A stretch of 64,000 bases of DNA from Agrobacterium tumefaciens (GTDB lineage Bacteria; Pseudomonadota; Alphaproteobacteria; Rhizobiales; Rhizobiaceae): the NCBI RefSeq assembly GCF_013318015.2, contig NZ_CP115841.1:558001-622000 (forward strand). Reading direction: 5' to 3'. A program made the translations under genes and the position numbers. How positions within the stretch are numbered: position 1 is the stretch's first letter; the number at the start of each line of letters is the position of its first letter. A model generated the notes under the pieces. That model searched no databases, was not told the DNA's origin, and saw only the letters and a program-made list of their open reading frames with translations. Positions 18,067-27,210 of the stretch are shown in pieces.

Positions 18067-18675
18067 ATGGCGGACGCCTCCAACGATGTGATCAAGCTCT
18101 ACACCGACCATGGGGTTGATTTCGACAGGCTGCGCGGTCGCTCCCTCGCCGAAAAACCCTGGCTGGATCGGTTCACGTCGCTTTTGCCGCAGGGCGGATC
18201 CATCCTCGATATCGGCTGCGGTTCAGGCGAGCCGATTGCCGGCTACTTCATCGGCAACGGATATGACGTGACCGGCATCGATACGTCATATCCCCTGATA
18301 GAAATTTGCCGCACCAGATTTCCGGAAAAGCGCTGGGTGGTGGCCGATATGCGTGAACTCGAATTGAGTTGCCGCTTCGACGGGTTGATTGCCTGGCATA
18401 GTTTTTTCCATCTGAAAGCCGACGATCAGCGCCGCATGTTCGGTATTTTCCGGCAGCACGCCAATGACGGCGCCGCACTGATGTTCACGGCCGGGCCGGG
18501 ACACGGGGAAGCGACGGGGACCCTTCAGGGAAAACCGCTTTACCATGCCAGCCTCGCTCGCGAAGAATATGAAAGCCTGCTTGCCGCGCACGGGTTTCGA
18601 CTTCTCGACCACATCGTCAACGATCCCGATTGCGGTGGGGCGACGATTTATCTCGCCAGACGTGTGGCGGCGTAA
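18067..18675 (+). CDS. SAM-dependent class I methyltransferase
   Basis: 202 residues with the Rossmann motif I ILDIGCGSGEP (46-56), an acidic residue after strand 2 (GIDTSYP) and a motif resembling WHSFFHL. The substrate is unknown; the fold resembles small-molecule methyltransferases of the UbiE/TehB type. AAGGAAAAGCGGAC precedes the ATG. It lies 34 bases after the beta-lactamase and may be co-transcribed. Confidence 0.82.
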   Translation: MADASNDVIKLYTDHGVDFDRLRGRSLAEKPWLDRFTSLLPQGGSILDIGCGSGEPIAGYFIGNGYDVTGIDTSYPLIEICRTRFPEKRWVVADMRELELSCRFDGLIAWHSFFHLKADDQRRMFGIFRQHANDGAALMFTAGPGHGEATGTLQGKPLYHASLAREEYESLLAAHGFRLLDHIVNDPDCGGATIYLARRVAA

Positions 18676-18740
18676 TCATCGAATTCAGAGCCCTGCCAGG
18701 CACTCACGATTGTGCGTGCGATAAAAAATGTCGTTATCCC

Positions 18741-18771
18741 TTGACCTTCCCATAATGGGAATCCTTACATA
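18741..18771 (+). promoter_or_regulatory. CueR-type operator/promoter
   Basis: TTGACC (18741-18746), 19-base spacer, TACATA (18766-18771). The spacer has a dyad around CCTTCCCATAATGGGAA. The over-long 19-base spacer with a dyad is the signature of promoters controlled by MerR-family activators. It drives the regulator gene at 18815, so the gene is probably autoregulated. Confidence 0.75.
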
Positions 18772-18814
18772 GTAGCCATAAACGGGCGAAAGTCGCCCCG
18801 AGGGAAGTGGCATT

Positions 18815-19240
18815 ATGAATATCGGACAGGCTTCGGATGCATCCGGCGTTTCCGCCAAGATGATCCGTTATTACGAGCAGATCGGCCTCATCACCCCTGC
18901 CGCCCGCACCGGCAACAACTACCGGGTCTATGGCGAGCAGGACGTGCATAATCTCCGCTTTATCAAGCGGGCACGCACGCTTGGCTTCTCGCTGGAGGAG
19001 ACCGAAACGCTCCTGAAACTCTGGCAGGACAAGAGCCGCGAGAGTTCGGCGGTGAAGGACATTGCGCTCGGCCATATCGCCGATCTCGAGCAGAAGATTG
19101 CCGAGATGAAGGGCATGGTGAAGACGCTGTCCCACCTTGCCCATTGCTGCGGCGGCGACCACCGGCCGGATTGCCCGATCCTCGATGATCTAGCGGCCGG
19201 CGTCGAAAAGGCCGCCCACAAGCCTGCGAAGGCCCACTGA
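18815..19240 (+). CDS. CueR/HmrR-like copper-responsive MerR regulator
   Basis: 141 residues: N-terminal winged helix (MNIGQASDASGVSAKMIRYYEQIGLI), a dimerisation coiled coil (about 78-108) and a metal loop with C112 and C120 (CCGGDHRPDCP). These positions and S77 match the Cu(I), Ag(I) and Au(I) sensing CueR proteins. It would activate a copper-export gene, but none is adjacent; the target must lie elsewhere. The promoter has the CueR operator layout. Confidence 0.88.
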   Translation: MNIGQASDASGVSAKMIRYYEQIGLITPAARTGNNYRVYGEQDVHNLRFIKRARTLGFSLEETETLLKLWQDKSRESSAVKDIALGHIADLEQKIAEMKGMVKTLSHLAHCCGGDHRPDCPILDDLAAGVEKAAHKPAKAH

Positions 19241-19268
19241 CGGCCGCATCCCGCCCCGCCGCCAGTCC

Positions 19269-19517
19269 CTAAACCTCGTCGAACGCACCGCCTTCGCGCG
19301 AGGGATTGCGGTCGATCACGCGCTCTTCCGCGTCATCGGGAAGGGCCTCGTCGCTTTCCTGATAGGGGTCGTCCTCGCTCTCGGCCTCTTCTTCCTCGAT
19401 TTCATGTTCGATGGACTGCGGAATTTCTCCCTTTGCCGGAAGGGCGTCGATATCGAGATCGAGCAGTTCCTCGTCCATGGCGTCTTCGTTGAGAGGTGTG
19501 ATTTTCTTGCGGTCCAT
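19269..19517 (-). CDS. Small highly acidic hypothetical protein
   Basis: 82 residues with a long run of Glu and Asp in the middle (EHEIEEEEAESEDDPYQE), probably unstructured. AAAGGATACCACC before the ATG is a good ribosome binding site. No family is recognised. It lies between the CueR-like gene and the SoxR-box promoter of the MFS gene. Confidence 0.6.
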   Translation of the reverse strand: MDRKKITPLNEDAMDEELLDLDIDALPAKGEIPQSIEHEIEEEEAESEDDPYQESDEALPDDAEERVIDRNPSREGGAFDEV

Positions 19518-19617
19518 GGTGGTATCCTTTCTGTCTGGTCATTGCGCAAACGACCGGGGAGGCAGAGGGTTCCTGATGCCTGCAAGTTCGCTCGAGCGGA
19601 ATAGGTGAAAAGGCGCC

Positions 19618-19648
19618 TTGACCTCAATGGTGCTTGAGGTTCTAGTTT
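19618..19648 (+). promoter_or_regulatory. SoxR-box-like promoter of the MFS gene
   Basis: TTGACC (19618-19623), 19-base spacer, TAGTTT (19643-19648), with ACCTCAA-N6-TTGAGGT at 19621-19640. Same design as the site at 14008-14038. Because transcription should begin near 19655, the in-frame ATG at 19618 cannot be the start of the MFS protein. Confidence 0.8.
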
Positions 19649-19683
19649 GCCCGCCGTATCGCAAGAATGGAAAGGATACGGCT

Positions 19684-21081
19684 TTGACGAGTATGGAAAT
19701 GACGGAGAAAAATAGCTGGTCGGAATTGCTTGGTGGGGCGAACCTCTCGCTTCTGACCGTCATTTCCTCCGGTATCGGCCTGCATGCCTTCAACCAGTTT
19801 GCAGTAGTCACGGCCCTGCCGGTCGCGGTGCGCGAGATTGGCGGCGCGGCCTTCTATAGCTGGGCCTACAGCCTCTATTTCGTCGGTTCCGTGGCAGGCG
19901 GTGTCACCGCCGTTCTGTTTCGCGAGCGTTTTGGCGCACGCAGCGTTCTATTCCTGTGCTGCCTTATCTTTTCCTTCGGCTCCGTCATGTCGGCGCTCGC
20001 TGACAGCTTTTTATGGGTCGTCATCGGCCGGGCGTTGCAGGGACTTGCCGATGGCCTGATCGTGGCCGTGTGTTACAGCCTCATACCTGCCGGCTTTCGC
20101 TCGGCTCTACTGCCGAAGGTCTTTGCCATCGAGGCGGCCATCTGGGCGGTGGCGTCCTTCGTCGGGCCGCTCACCGGCGGGTTTGCCACGGAGCACATCT
20201 CCTGGCGCGCCACATTCCTGTTGTCTGCGCCGCTGATCGTGCTGCTGCTGGCCTATACGGCGATTGCGGTCTCGGCGGAACGGTCGGTCGCGACCTCGCG
20301 CAAGCCGATGGTGCCGCTGCTCCTTTGCCTTGTTGGCGCATTGGCTTTCTCCGCACCCTCCGCCTTTGAGGATGCCGGTCTGCGCATCATGTCGCTGCTG
20401 GTTGGTGCGGCCCTGTTGTGGGCATCGCTGAAGGCGGGCATCCAGCCTTCCACTGGCCTGTTCCCCAGGGATTCCTTCCGGTTGAAAACGGTACTTGGCA
20501 GCGGTTTCTGGGTGCTGTTCCTGATGTCCTATGCCCACGCACTCGGCAGCGTCTATCTCGCTTATGTCGCCATCAATCTTTGGCACCATGAGCCGACCTT
20601 CGCCGGTTTTATCGTCGTGACGATGCCGCTTGCCTGGAGCTTCGTGGCAATGCTGATCGGCAGCCTGCGTTCGGGCCGCCTGCGGCAGCTTTGCCTGCAT
20701 TACGGACCCTACCAGATGGTGCCGGGCTGTGCGCTGCTCGGGCTTGGGCTGGCGACGGGGAACTGGCCGGAAATGCTGATCGGGCAGATATTGATCGGTT
20801 CAGCTTTCGGCATGTCCTGGGCAGGCATCAGCCAGGCGGCCATGGAAGCCGCGCCGGAAGAGGAGCGCAAGATGACGGGCGCGCTGCTGCCTACGGTCGC
20901 GACGCTGGGTGCCGCGGCCGGTGCGGGTGCAAGCGGCACCGTTGCTGCCGCGAGCGATCTCGTTCTGCAGATCGATCGTGCGGATGTGACGATGCCGATG
21001 CTCTATCTCTATGGGCTGGGTGTCATCGTCTCGCTTCTGGCGATCCTGACAACCCGCGGCTTGCGAAGCGGACAGCGCTGA
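19684..21081 (+). CDS. MFS efflux transporter, probably SoxR-controlled
   Basis: About 465 residues with 12-14 membrane segments. GRALQGLADGLIVAVCYSLIP and the segment FGARSVLFLCCL fit drug/H+ antiporters of the major facilitator superfamily, DHA2-like. The start is TTG at 19684 (GGAAAGGAT upstream) or ATG at 19693; the open frame continues upstream into the promoter. The SoxR-box promoter suggests export of redox-active compounds such as phenazines or quinones. Substrate is inference. Confidence 0.82.
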   Translation: MTSMEMTEKNSWSELLGGANLSLLTVISSGIGLHAFNQFAVVTALPVAVREIGGAAFYSWAYSLYFVGSVAGGVTAVLFRERFGARSVLFLCCLIFSFGSVMSALADSFLWVVIGRALQGLADGLIVAVCYSLIPAGFRSALLPKVFAIEAAIWAVASFVGPLTGGFATEHISWRATFLLSAPLIVLLLAYTAIAVSAERSVATSRKPMVPLLLCLVGALAFSAPSAFEDAGLRIMSLLVGAALLWASLKAGIQPSTGLFPRDSFRLKTVLGSGFWVLFLMSYAHALGSVYLAYVAINLWHHEPTFAGFIVVTMPLAWSFVAMLIGSLRSGRLRQLCLHYGPYQMVPGCALLGLGLATGNWPEMLIGQILIGSAFGMSWAGISQAAMEAAPEEERKMTGALLPTVATLGAAAGAGASGTVAAASDLVLQIDRADVTMPMLYLYGLGVIVSLLAILTTRGLRSGQR

Positions 21082-21103
21082 CGCCTCTGCGGCGTGTGTG
21101 CGG

Positions 21104-21277
21104 TTAAGACTGCGTGGTGGCGATGGTGATCGCCGCCAGATACACCACGAAAGCCATGATCGCGACTGCGCCAATAATGATGACGACACCCTTGCCCGCG
21201 CGTTTTTTCTCGGTCTTGTTTTCGTTGGCTTCTGTCGGAAACAGGATGGGATCGCGGGAATCGCTGATTTTTGTCAT
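21104..21277 (-). CDS. Small single-span membrane protein
   Basis: 57 residues, too short for common gene-length cut-offs. A polar N-terminus (MTKISDSRDPILFPTEANEN), a basic stretch (KTEKKRAGKG) and one membrane segment (about 33-52) with the positive side inside. AAAGGAG seven bases before the ATG is a strong ribosome binding site. No family is recognised. It sits between the MFS gene and the GH32 gene. Confidence 0.65.
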   Translation of the reverse strand: MTKISDSRDPILFPTEANENKTEKKRAGKGVVIIIGAVAIMAFVVYLAAITIATTQS

Positions 21278-21334
21278 GCCGTTTCTCCTTTGAGCGGTTG
21301 CTGCTTATCAACAGCAGATCCGCCAAAAGGTTCC

Positions 21335-23053
21335 TCACGGACGCAGCGCCCAGCTGGTGGCGTGCACTACAGCCCCCGGTGCTGCCTTGAGGAGCGCTGA
21401 ACGCACGGGCTCGAAACCCTCTATGCGTTTTGTCCCCACATACCGGCCGCGGTTGGCGAACACTTCGATGGATCCGTAGTCCAGAAAGACGCGGATGTGC
21501 GAGGCCCTTGCCCCTCTGGCGATATAGTGCGGCGAGGGGCCATCGCGCCCGTCATCATGGCGGATCCACAGGCCCGTTTCATCGGCGATGAGGCCCAGTG
21601 TGACCACGGGATGATCGAGCACCAACTCGAACGGTGTGCCGGGCGAAGCAAGCTCGATCAGCATCTCCACCGCACCGTTGATGAAGGTGACGCGCTCCCC
21701 GGCCGCCAACCGCGTGCGATCGACAATATGGCTTCGCAGGCTTTCCGCCGCACCGATTGGCGGGGTCAGTAGCTCGCCGTTCGAATAGTGGATCCGGCGC
21801 GGCAGCGTCATGGATGTCGGGAAATCGATCTCCGGATTGGCATCCGCCCAATTGGCGAGCCAGCCGATGCCGATGATGCTGTCGCCATCCAGAAACGCCT
21901 GGAAGGCGTAATTGTCGGTGCCGAAATCCAGCTCCTGCCCAAATTCCTTGGTGAAGACCTTGCCGTCGAACCAGCCGACATCGGCCATGGTCAGGTTCTT
22001 GCGGCCGGTTTCAGGGTCTTCTGAATGCATCAGCCCATAGACCAGAACCCAGCGCGTGGATCGGGCATTGGCCGGGCCGTCGAGCGGCAGAAGGCAGGGG
22101 CATTCAATGGCAGTGGTCTTGTAGCGCGTTTCCACCCAAAGCTTGCCCACATAGGTCCAGCCTGACGCCGCCGTCGGGTCCAGCGTCTCGTAAAGCAGGA
22201 TGACGCCGCCACCGTCGCTCTGACTTCCGAGCAGCATTTTCCAAAGTCCATCCGGGCCGCGAAAGACGTAAGGATCGCGGAAATCCGGCGTCAGCCCCTG
22301 TCCGTCCGGGCGATGGCCGAGAATGACTTCGGCCTGTCCGGCCATGATGAGATCGGAAGAAGTGGCGGTGAGCTGGATCTGCTGTTCGGGAATGCGATCC
22401 TGCACCTGCTCGGTGAAGAACACGCGGATGCCCGAACCTTCGACCAAAGGAATTGTCGAGCCGGAATAAGCGCCGCCGCGCTTGTCCGGCCGCGTCGTCA
22501 GGTCCTCGGAAGGGAAGAGGAAGATCGGCAGATGCCTCCAGCGGAGGTAATCGGAGGAAACCGCGTGGCCCCAATGCATGGTGTTCCAGCGCAGCCCGTG
22601 TGAATAATGCTGGTAGAACAGATGCGGCCGTCCTTCGAACCGGCCAAAGCCGTTCGGATCGTTCATCCAGCCGAAGGGCGGGCGGAAGTGGTAGCTGTCA
22701 GGCAGTTCCGGTGCGGCATTGTCCGGCTTGGTATGGACGACGGTTATGCCGGTTTCCAGCACGTCGGCGGCAGTGAACCAGTAGATGACGGAAACGGCGG
22801 TCGTGACAGTATCGTAGCTCAGTTCCACATGGCCGCCGCCGAAGACCTGATAGATTCTAAATCCGAACTCTTCCGTGTTGAGGCTTGAAACCTCAGCGAA
22901 TTTTCCATTCGCATTGGAAAAGGAGACGGCGCCGGGTTCCGCCGGTTTTTTCGCCTTCAGCCACACATGGAAAGTGGCGTTAACAGGCAGATCGGTGTGC
23001 AGGATGCGGATTGCGCTTTCCGGCTCGGCGGCTACGGCTTCAACGACGGTCAT
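21335..23053 (-). CDS. GH32 beta-fructosidase (sucrase/levanase type)
   Basis: 572 residues, no signal peptide, so probably cytoplasmic. The three acidic motifs of GH32 are present: nucleophile D132 in GWMNDPNG, transition-state stabiliser D260 in FRDPYVF, and acid/base E317 in ECP. A beta-sandwich module follows after about residue 440. An additional N-terminal domain of about 115 residues precedes the catalytic five-blade propeller. It would cleave sucrose or short fructans. AAGGAA precedes the ATG. No sugar transporter is adjacent. Confidence 0.88.
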   Translation of the reverse strand: MTVVEAVAAEPESAIRILHTDLPVNATFHVWLKAKKPAEPGAVSFSNANGKFAEVSSLNTEEFGFRIYQVFGGGHVELSYDTVTTAVSVIYWFTAADVLETGITVVHTKPDNAAPELPDSYHFRPPFGWMNDPNGFGRFEGRPHLFYQHYSHGLRWNTMHWGHAVSSDYLRWRHLPIFLFPSEDLTTRPDKRGGAYSGSTIPLVEGSGIRVFFTEQVQDRIPEQQIQLTATSSDLIMAGQAEVILGHRPDGQGLTPDFRDPYVFRGPDGLWKMLLGSQSDGGGVILLYETLDPTAASGWTYVGKLWVETRYKTTAIECPCLLPLDGPANARSTRWVLVYGLMHSEDPETGRKNLTMADVGWFDGKVFTKEFGQELDFGTDNYAFQAFLDGDSIIGIGWLANWADANPEIDFPTSMTLPRRIHYSNGELLTPPIGAAESLRSHIVDRTRLAAGERVTFINGAVEMLIELASPGTPFELVLDHPVVTLGLIADETGLWIRHDDGRDGPSPHYIARGARASHIRVFLDYGSIEVFANRGRYVGTKRIEGFEPVRSALLKAAPGAVVHATSWALRP

Positions 23054-23116
23054 TCCCGTTCCTTTCGTTGCGGCTACTTTGGTTCAGGAAACGCAACGAA
23101 TGGGACGAAAGAAAGT

Positions 23117-24220
23117 TCAACCGCCAGAGGTTTCGCCGTCGCCAGCCTCGTATTTGCCATCCAGCTCGAACAGCAGCCCGTCTGGATGATAGAAGGTGCG
23201 GCCTTCGCCGGAGAAGTAAGCCGCAACGATCTGGTTGGTCAGCCGCGAGCCGAAACCCGTACGCGTCGGCGTCCTGACCGCAGGTCCGTCCGTCTCGCGC
23301 CAGCGCAGTTCGAAGCGGTCATCCTCGTCCAGCGTCCAAAAGATTTCGATTTTGCCGCTCTCGTTAGAAAGTGCGCCATATTTCATCGCGTTGGTGGCCA
23401 GTTCATAAATGGCCAGAGACAGGCCCAGCGCCTGTTGCGGCGCGATTTCCATGTCCGGTCCGGAAATCGTTACGCGCGCCTTGTCGTCGAGATGCGGATA
23501 AACGGACTCGCGGACAAGCGCGGAGATGCTGGCACCCTTTCCCGAAGCATGAATGAGGTTCTGGGCGTTGCCGAGTGCTGCGATACGTCTTTTGATGGTG
23601 TCGCGCGCATCCTCAAGCGTCTGCGAATGGCGCAGGGTGGCGCTGACGACCGCCGTGGTGATCGCCATCGTATTCTTGACCCGGTGGACGAGTTCGCGCC
23701 GCAGAAGATCCTCCCGGCTGCGGCTCTGCACCGCTCCGGTCGTGTCGACGGCTATGTCTATCAGCCCTGCGATCTTGCCCTGGTCGTCGTAAAGCGGGCT
23801 GTAGGAAAAGGTCCAGTAGGTGTCTTCGGGGTAGCCGTTGCGGTCCATGACGAGATGCATGTCCTCGGCGAACGTGCCCTTGCCGGAGAGTGCCTGATCA
23901 ACGAAGGGTTTCACATCGTTCCAGACATCGGACCAGATGATGTGAAACGGCTTGCCGAGCGCACCCTCTTCCTTCAGCCCGAGAAACGGGCGGTAGGCGT
24001 CGTTGTAGACGATGTTGAGGTCAGGCCCCCAGAACAGACAGATTGCATGGCCTTGCTTGAGGATCATCTGCACGGTGGTTTTGAGTGATACCGGCCATGT
24101 CTCTATCGGCCCCGTGCTTGTCGACGCCCAGTCGAAGCGGCGGATGGCCTCGCCCATTTCACTGTCGTCATAGGGGAACTCTGGCACGAATTTATCCTGC
24201 TTGCATTGCGGCTCATTCAT
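23117..24220 (-). CDS. HWE-family PAS sensor histidine kinase
   Basis: 367 residues, soluble. A PAS domain (about 45-165) is followed by an HWE/HisKA_2 kinase core with H179 in LVHRVKNTMA, the N-box YELATNAMKYGALS, and WRE in ELRWRETDGP, which gives the HWE family its name. No membrane segment, so it senses an internal or light/redox signal; the PAS cysteine is not in the GXNCRFLQ context, so it is not an obvious LOV domain. No response regulator is adjacent, as is usual for this family. Confidence 0.85.
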   Translation of the reverse strand: MNEPQCKQDKFVPEFPYDDSEMGEAIRRFDWASTSTGPIETWPVSLKTTVQMILKQGHAICLFWGPDLNIVYNDAYRPFLGLKEEGALGKPFHIIWSDVWNDVKPFVDQALSGKGTFAEDMHLVMDRNGYPEDTYWTFSYSPLYDDQGKIAGLIDIAVDTTGAVQSRSREDLLRRELVHRVKNTMAITTAVVSATLRHSQTLEDARDTIKRRIAALGNAQNLIHASGKGASISALVRESVYPHLDDKARVTISGPDMEIAPQQALGLSLAIYELATNAMKYGALSNESGKIEIFWTLDEDDRFELRWRETDGPAVRTPTRTGFGSRLTNQIVAAYFSGEGRTFYHPDGLLFELDGKYEAGDGETSGG

Positions 24221-24361
24221 TGGATGTTTGTATGTTCAAATATACCTGTAGTTCAAATTGATTTTTCCAAACTTCGCTGCGGCTTCCCGTAATTGTGGCT
24301 ATTCACCCCTCGCAACCGGGCGGAAAAAGGGCCATATCAGGTAAAAGCAGGGAGTTTACCC

Positions 24362-25825
24362 GTGATCACATTCGACAATTCCTATGCCCGCCTGCCGGAA
24401 AGGTTCAGCGCCGCCGTCTTGCCAACGCCGGTGAAGGCGCCACGCCTCATCGCCTTCAATCGGGCGCTGGCAGACGAGCTTCTTCTCGACGTCTCAGGCC
24501 TCGACGACGACAGGCTGGCGGCGATCTTTTCCGGCAATGTGGTACCGCAAGGGGCCGAGCCGCTGGCGATGGCCTATGCCGGCCACCAGTTCGGCGGTTT
24601 CGTGCCGCAGCTCGGCGATGGTCGTGCCATTCTTCTCGGTGAAGTCATCGACAAACACGGCAAACGTCGGGATATCCAGCTGAAGGGCTCCGGCCCGACG
24701 CCGTTTTCGCGAAGGGGCGACGGGCGCGCGGCGCTCGGCCCGGTGCTACGCGAATATATCGTCTCCGAGGCAATGTTCGCGCTCGGCGTTCCCGCGACAA
24801 GGGCGCTCGCCGCCGTCCTGTCCGGTGACAGGGTGCAGCGCGAGGTGGGTCTGCCGGGCGGGGTTTTCACCCGTGTTGCGGCAAGCCATATCAGGGTCGG
24901 CACCTTCCAGTTCTTCGCCGCGCGCGAGGATGATGAGGGGATCAGAAATCTCGCGGATTATGTGATTGACCGCCACTATCCCGAAGTGAAAAACGCGGAC
25001 AATCCCTATCTCGCCCTGTTGCAGGGCATCGCTCAGAGGCAGTGCGAACTCATCGCCCGCTGGATGATGGTTGGCTTCATCCACGGCGTGATGAATACCG
25101 ACAATATGGCGATCTCCGGCGAGACGATAGACTTCGGTCCATGCGCCTTCCTTGACGAATACAATTCTAACAAGGTGTTCTCCTCCATCGACGCACAGGG
25201 GCGCTACGCCTTCAACAATCAGCCGGGCATCGCCCAATGGAACATTGCAAGGCTGGCGGAATGCCTGTTGCCGCGGCTTGACCCTCAAGTGGAGAAAGCA
25301 GCCGAACTCGCAAACGCCGTGCTCGCTGATTTCGCCGCCGCGTTTCCCAAGCGCTGGCTTGCCGGCATGCGCGAAAAGCTTGGGCTGACGGGCGAAGAGG
25401 AGGGCGATATCGAGCTGGTGCAGGCGCTTCTTTCGCTGATGCAGGCATCGGAAGCCGATTATACGCTGACCTTCCGGCGTCTTTCTCACGCGGTAGAGGG
25501 CGATGCCGAGCCGTTTCGCGGCATGTTCATCGATATCGCGGCGGCGGATGCATGGCTGGCGCGCTGGCGGGAGCGGGCCGGGCGGGAAGAAGTCTCTGCC
25601 TCCGAGAGGTCGCGGGCGATGCTCGCCGTCAACCCGGCCATCATTCCCCGCAACCACCGCATCGAGGAACTGATCGAGGCGGCGGTGGAAGACGGCGATT
25701 TCGAACCGTTCCACGCCATGCTGGCGGCGATTGCCACGCCATTTGAGGAACGGCCGGACAATTTCGTCTACATGCAGCCGCCGATGAGCGATGAGAAGGT
25801 GTTTCGGACCTTTTGCGGGACGTGA
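24362..25825 (+). CDS. selO: Protein adenylyltransferase SelO (YdiU)
   Basis: 487 residues from the GTG at 24362, which follows AGGGAG at a good distance. A pseudokinase-fold enzyme that transfers AMP to protein hydroxyls and has been linked to redox homeostasis. K108 in RDIQLKGSGPTPFSR, the HGVMNTDNM catalytic segment (D247, N248) and IDFGPCAF with D257 are all present. The C-terminus contains a single cysteine (RTFCGT), no selenocysteine. Stand-alone gene. Confidence 0.9.
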   Translation: MITFDNSYARLPERFSAAVLPTPVKAPRLIAFNRALADELLLDVSGLDDDRLAAIFSGNVVPQGAEPLAMAYAGHQFGGFVPQLGDGRAILLGEVIDKHGKRRDIQLKGSGPTPFSRRGDGRAALGPVLREYIVSEAMFALGVPATRALAAVLSGDRVQREVGLPGGVFTRVAASHIRVGTFQFFAAREDDEGIRNLADYVIDRHYPEVKNADNPYLALLQGIAQRQCELIARWMMVGFIHGVMNTDNMAISGETIDFGPCAFLDEYNSNKVFSSIDAQGRYAFNNQPGIAQWNIARLAECLLPRLDPQVEKAAELANAVLADFAAAFPKRWLAGMREKLGLTGEEEGDIELVQALLSLMQASEADYTLTFRRLSHAVEGDAEPFRGMFIDIAAADAWLARWRERAGREEVSASERSRAMLAVNPAIIPRNHRIEELIEAAVEDGDFEPFHAMLAAIATPFEERPDNFVYMQPPMSDEKVFRTFCGT

Positions 25826-25852
25826 TTTGGGAGAGGCATTCCGCCGCTCGTC

Positions 25853-25934
25853 GTCATGCTCGGGCCTGTCCCGAGCATCTGCGACCTATCGATTTCGTGA
25901 GACGTTAGATCCTCGGGACAAGCCCGAGGATGAC
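25853..25934. repeat. Paired inverted repeat, family B
   Basis: Two hairpin units (TGCTCGGGCC.. at 25857 and TCCTCGGGAC.. at 25909) are themselves inverted copies of each other, flanked by GTCATG and ATGAC. This bipartite palindrome type is common between genes in rhizobia. It lies in the 137-base gap between selO and the dehydrogenase, which are convergent. Confidence 0.65.
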
Positions 25935-25962
25935 AGTGTCGGGGCCGATTGCTCCCCTTAAC

Positions 25963-27063
25963 TCACCCAACCCGGGCCAGCGGCTCATGCGCGCCGTAAT
26001 ATCTTCCAAACCGGTTTTCCAGGAATTTCGGCAGGGCCACTTCTTCCTGCCGGACAAACCCCTTCTGCGGCAGGGCGCCTTCCGCAAGCAGGTCGAGAAC
26101 CGTGCAGATACCGGCTGCGGTGGTGATCTGGATTGCGCTCATCATCCGGCCGGAAACGGGGCCGGCATAGACCTTGTTGGCATAGGTTTCCTGCAGGAAC
26201 CGGCCGTTGCGGGTGCCGCAGACGGTAACGAAGACAATGACCACGTCCTGCATGGTGCCGGGCAGGGCGTTTTCGAACAGGTCCTTCAGCACATCGCGGC
26301 GGTTGCGCAGGTTGAGGTCGTTCAAAAGCGCCTTCATGATTGCGACATGGCCGGGATAACGGATGGTGCGGTAATTCATCGTCCGCACCTTGCCTTCCAG
26401 CGTCGCACATAGCGTGCCGAGGCCGCCCGAGGTGTTGAAGGCCTCATATGTCACGCCGTCGAGCGAGAACTCTTCGCGCTCTTCCAGCGCCGGAACGGCG
26501 GTGAGGCGGCCTTCGACGATGGCTTCGCAGGGCTCGATATACTCGTTGATCAGCCCGTCCGTGCTCCAGGTAAGGTTGTAGTTGAGCGCATTGGACGGAT
26601 ATTGCGGCAGCGCGCCGACACGCATGCGCACGCTGTCCAGCTTGTCGAACCGGGCGGCAAGATCTGCGGCGACGATGGAGATGAAACCGGGGGCGAGGCC
26701 GCATTGTGGAATGAGCGCGGTCTCAGCCGTTTCCGCCAGTGCCTTGACCTTGCGGGTGGATTCGACGTCTTCAGTCAGATCGAGATAATGCGTGCCGACT
26801 GTAACCGCAGCTTCCGCAATGCCCGCCGTCAGGTGGAAGGGCGCAGCGGAAAGCACGGCGAACTTGCCTTTCAACAGCGCTTCCAGCGCCGGACGGTCGC
26901 CAATGTCGACGATTTCAGTGTCGACACGCTCATGCGCCGGCACATTCGTCAGCTGGTCTGCCGAGCGATCGGCAACCGTGATGCGATAATCGCCGGTGAC
27001 AGCCAGCATCCAGGCGATGGCTGAACCGATATTGCCCGCGCCGATGACGACGATGTTTTTCAT
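25963..27063 (-). CDS. Saccharopine dehydrogenase family protein (lysine metabolism type)
   Basis: 366 residues with the Rossmann motif VVIGAGNIGSAIAW at the N-terminus. GLAPGFISIVAADLAARF and the substrate-domain segment SNALNYNLTWSTDGLINEY match lysine 6-dehydrogenase/saccharopine dehydrogenase-like enzymes, which oxidise lysine or its derivatives. The ATG at 27063 starts at the Rossmann strand with GGGGAAC upstream. The divergent Lrp-type gene probably regulates it. Exact reaction undecided. Confidence 0.82.
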   Translation of the reverse strand: MKNIVVIGAGNIGSAIAWMLAVTGDYRITVADRSADQLTNVPAHERVDTEIVDIGDRPALEALLKGKFAVLSAAPFHLTAGIAEAAVTVGTHYLDLTEDVESTRKVKALAETAETALIPQCGLAPGFISIVAADLAARFDKLDSVRMRVGALPQYPSNALNYNLTWSTDGLINEYIEPCEAIVEGRLTAVPALEEREEFSLDGVTYEAFNTSGGLGTLCATLEGKVRTMNYRTIRYPGHVAIMKALLNDLNLRNRRDVLKDLFENALPGTMQDVVIVFVTVCGTRNGRFLQETYANKVYAGPVSGRMMSAIQITTAAGICTVLDLLAEGALPQKGFVRQEEVALPKFLENRFGRYYGAHEPLARVG

Positions 27064-27210
27064 GTTTTTGTTCCCCGCAGTAAATTCATATGCCTCTGCG
27101 CACCGGATGCGCTTCATAGACAGAATGCCAGCTTTTTTGGACGATTCGCAGCTTCACTATGCGCGGATAGCGGGTTAATATTGGACAATTAGACGACAGG
27201 ATTGGTCATT

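Noticed and set aside
19618..19683. ATG at 19618 as start of the MFS protein
   Set aside because: It lies inside the SoxR-box-like promoter and upstream of the expected transcription start; it has no ribosome binding site.
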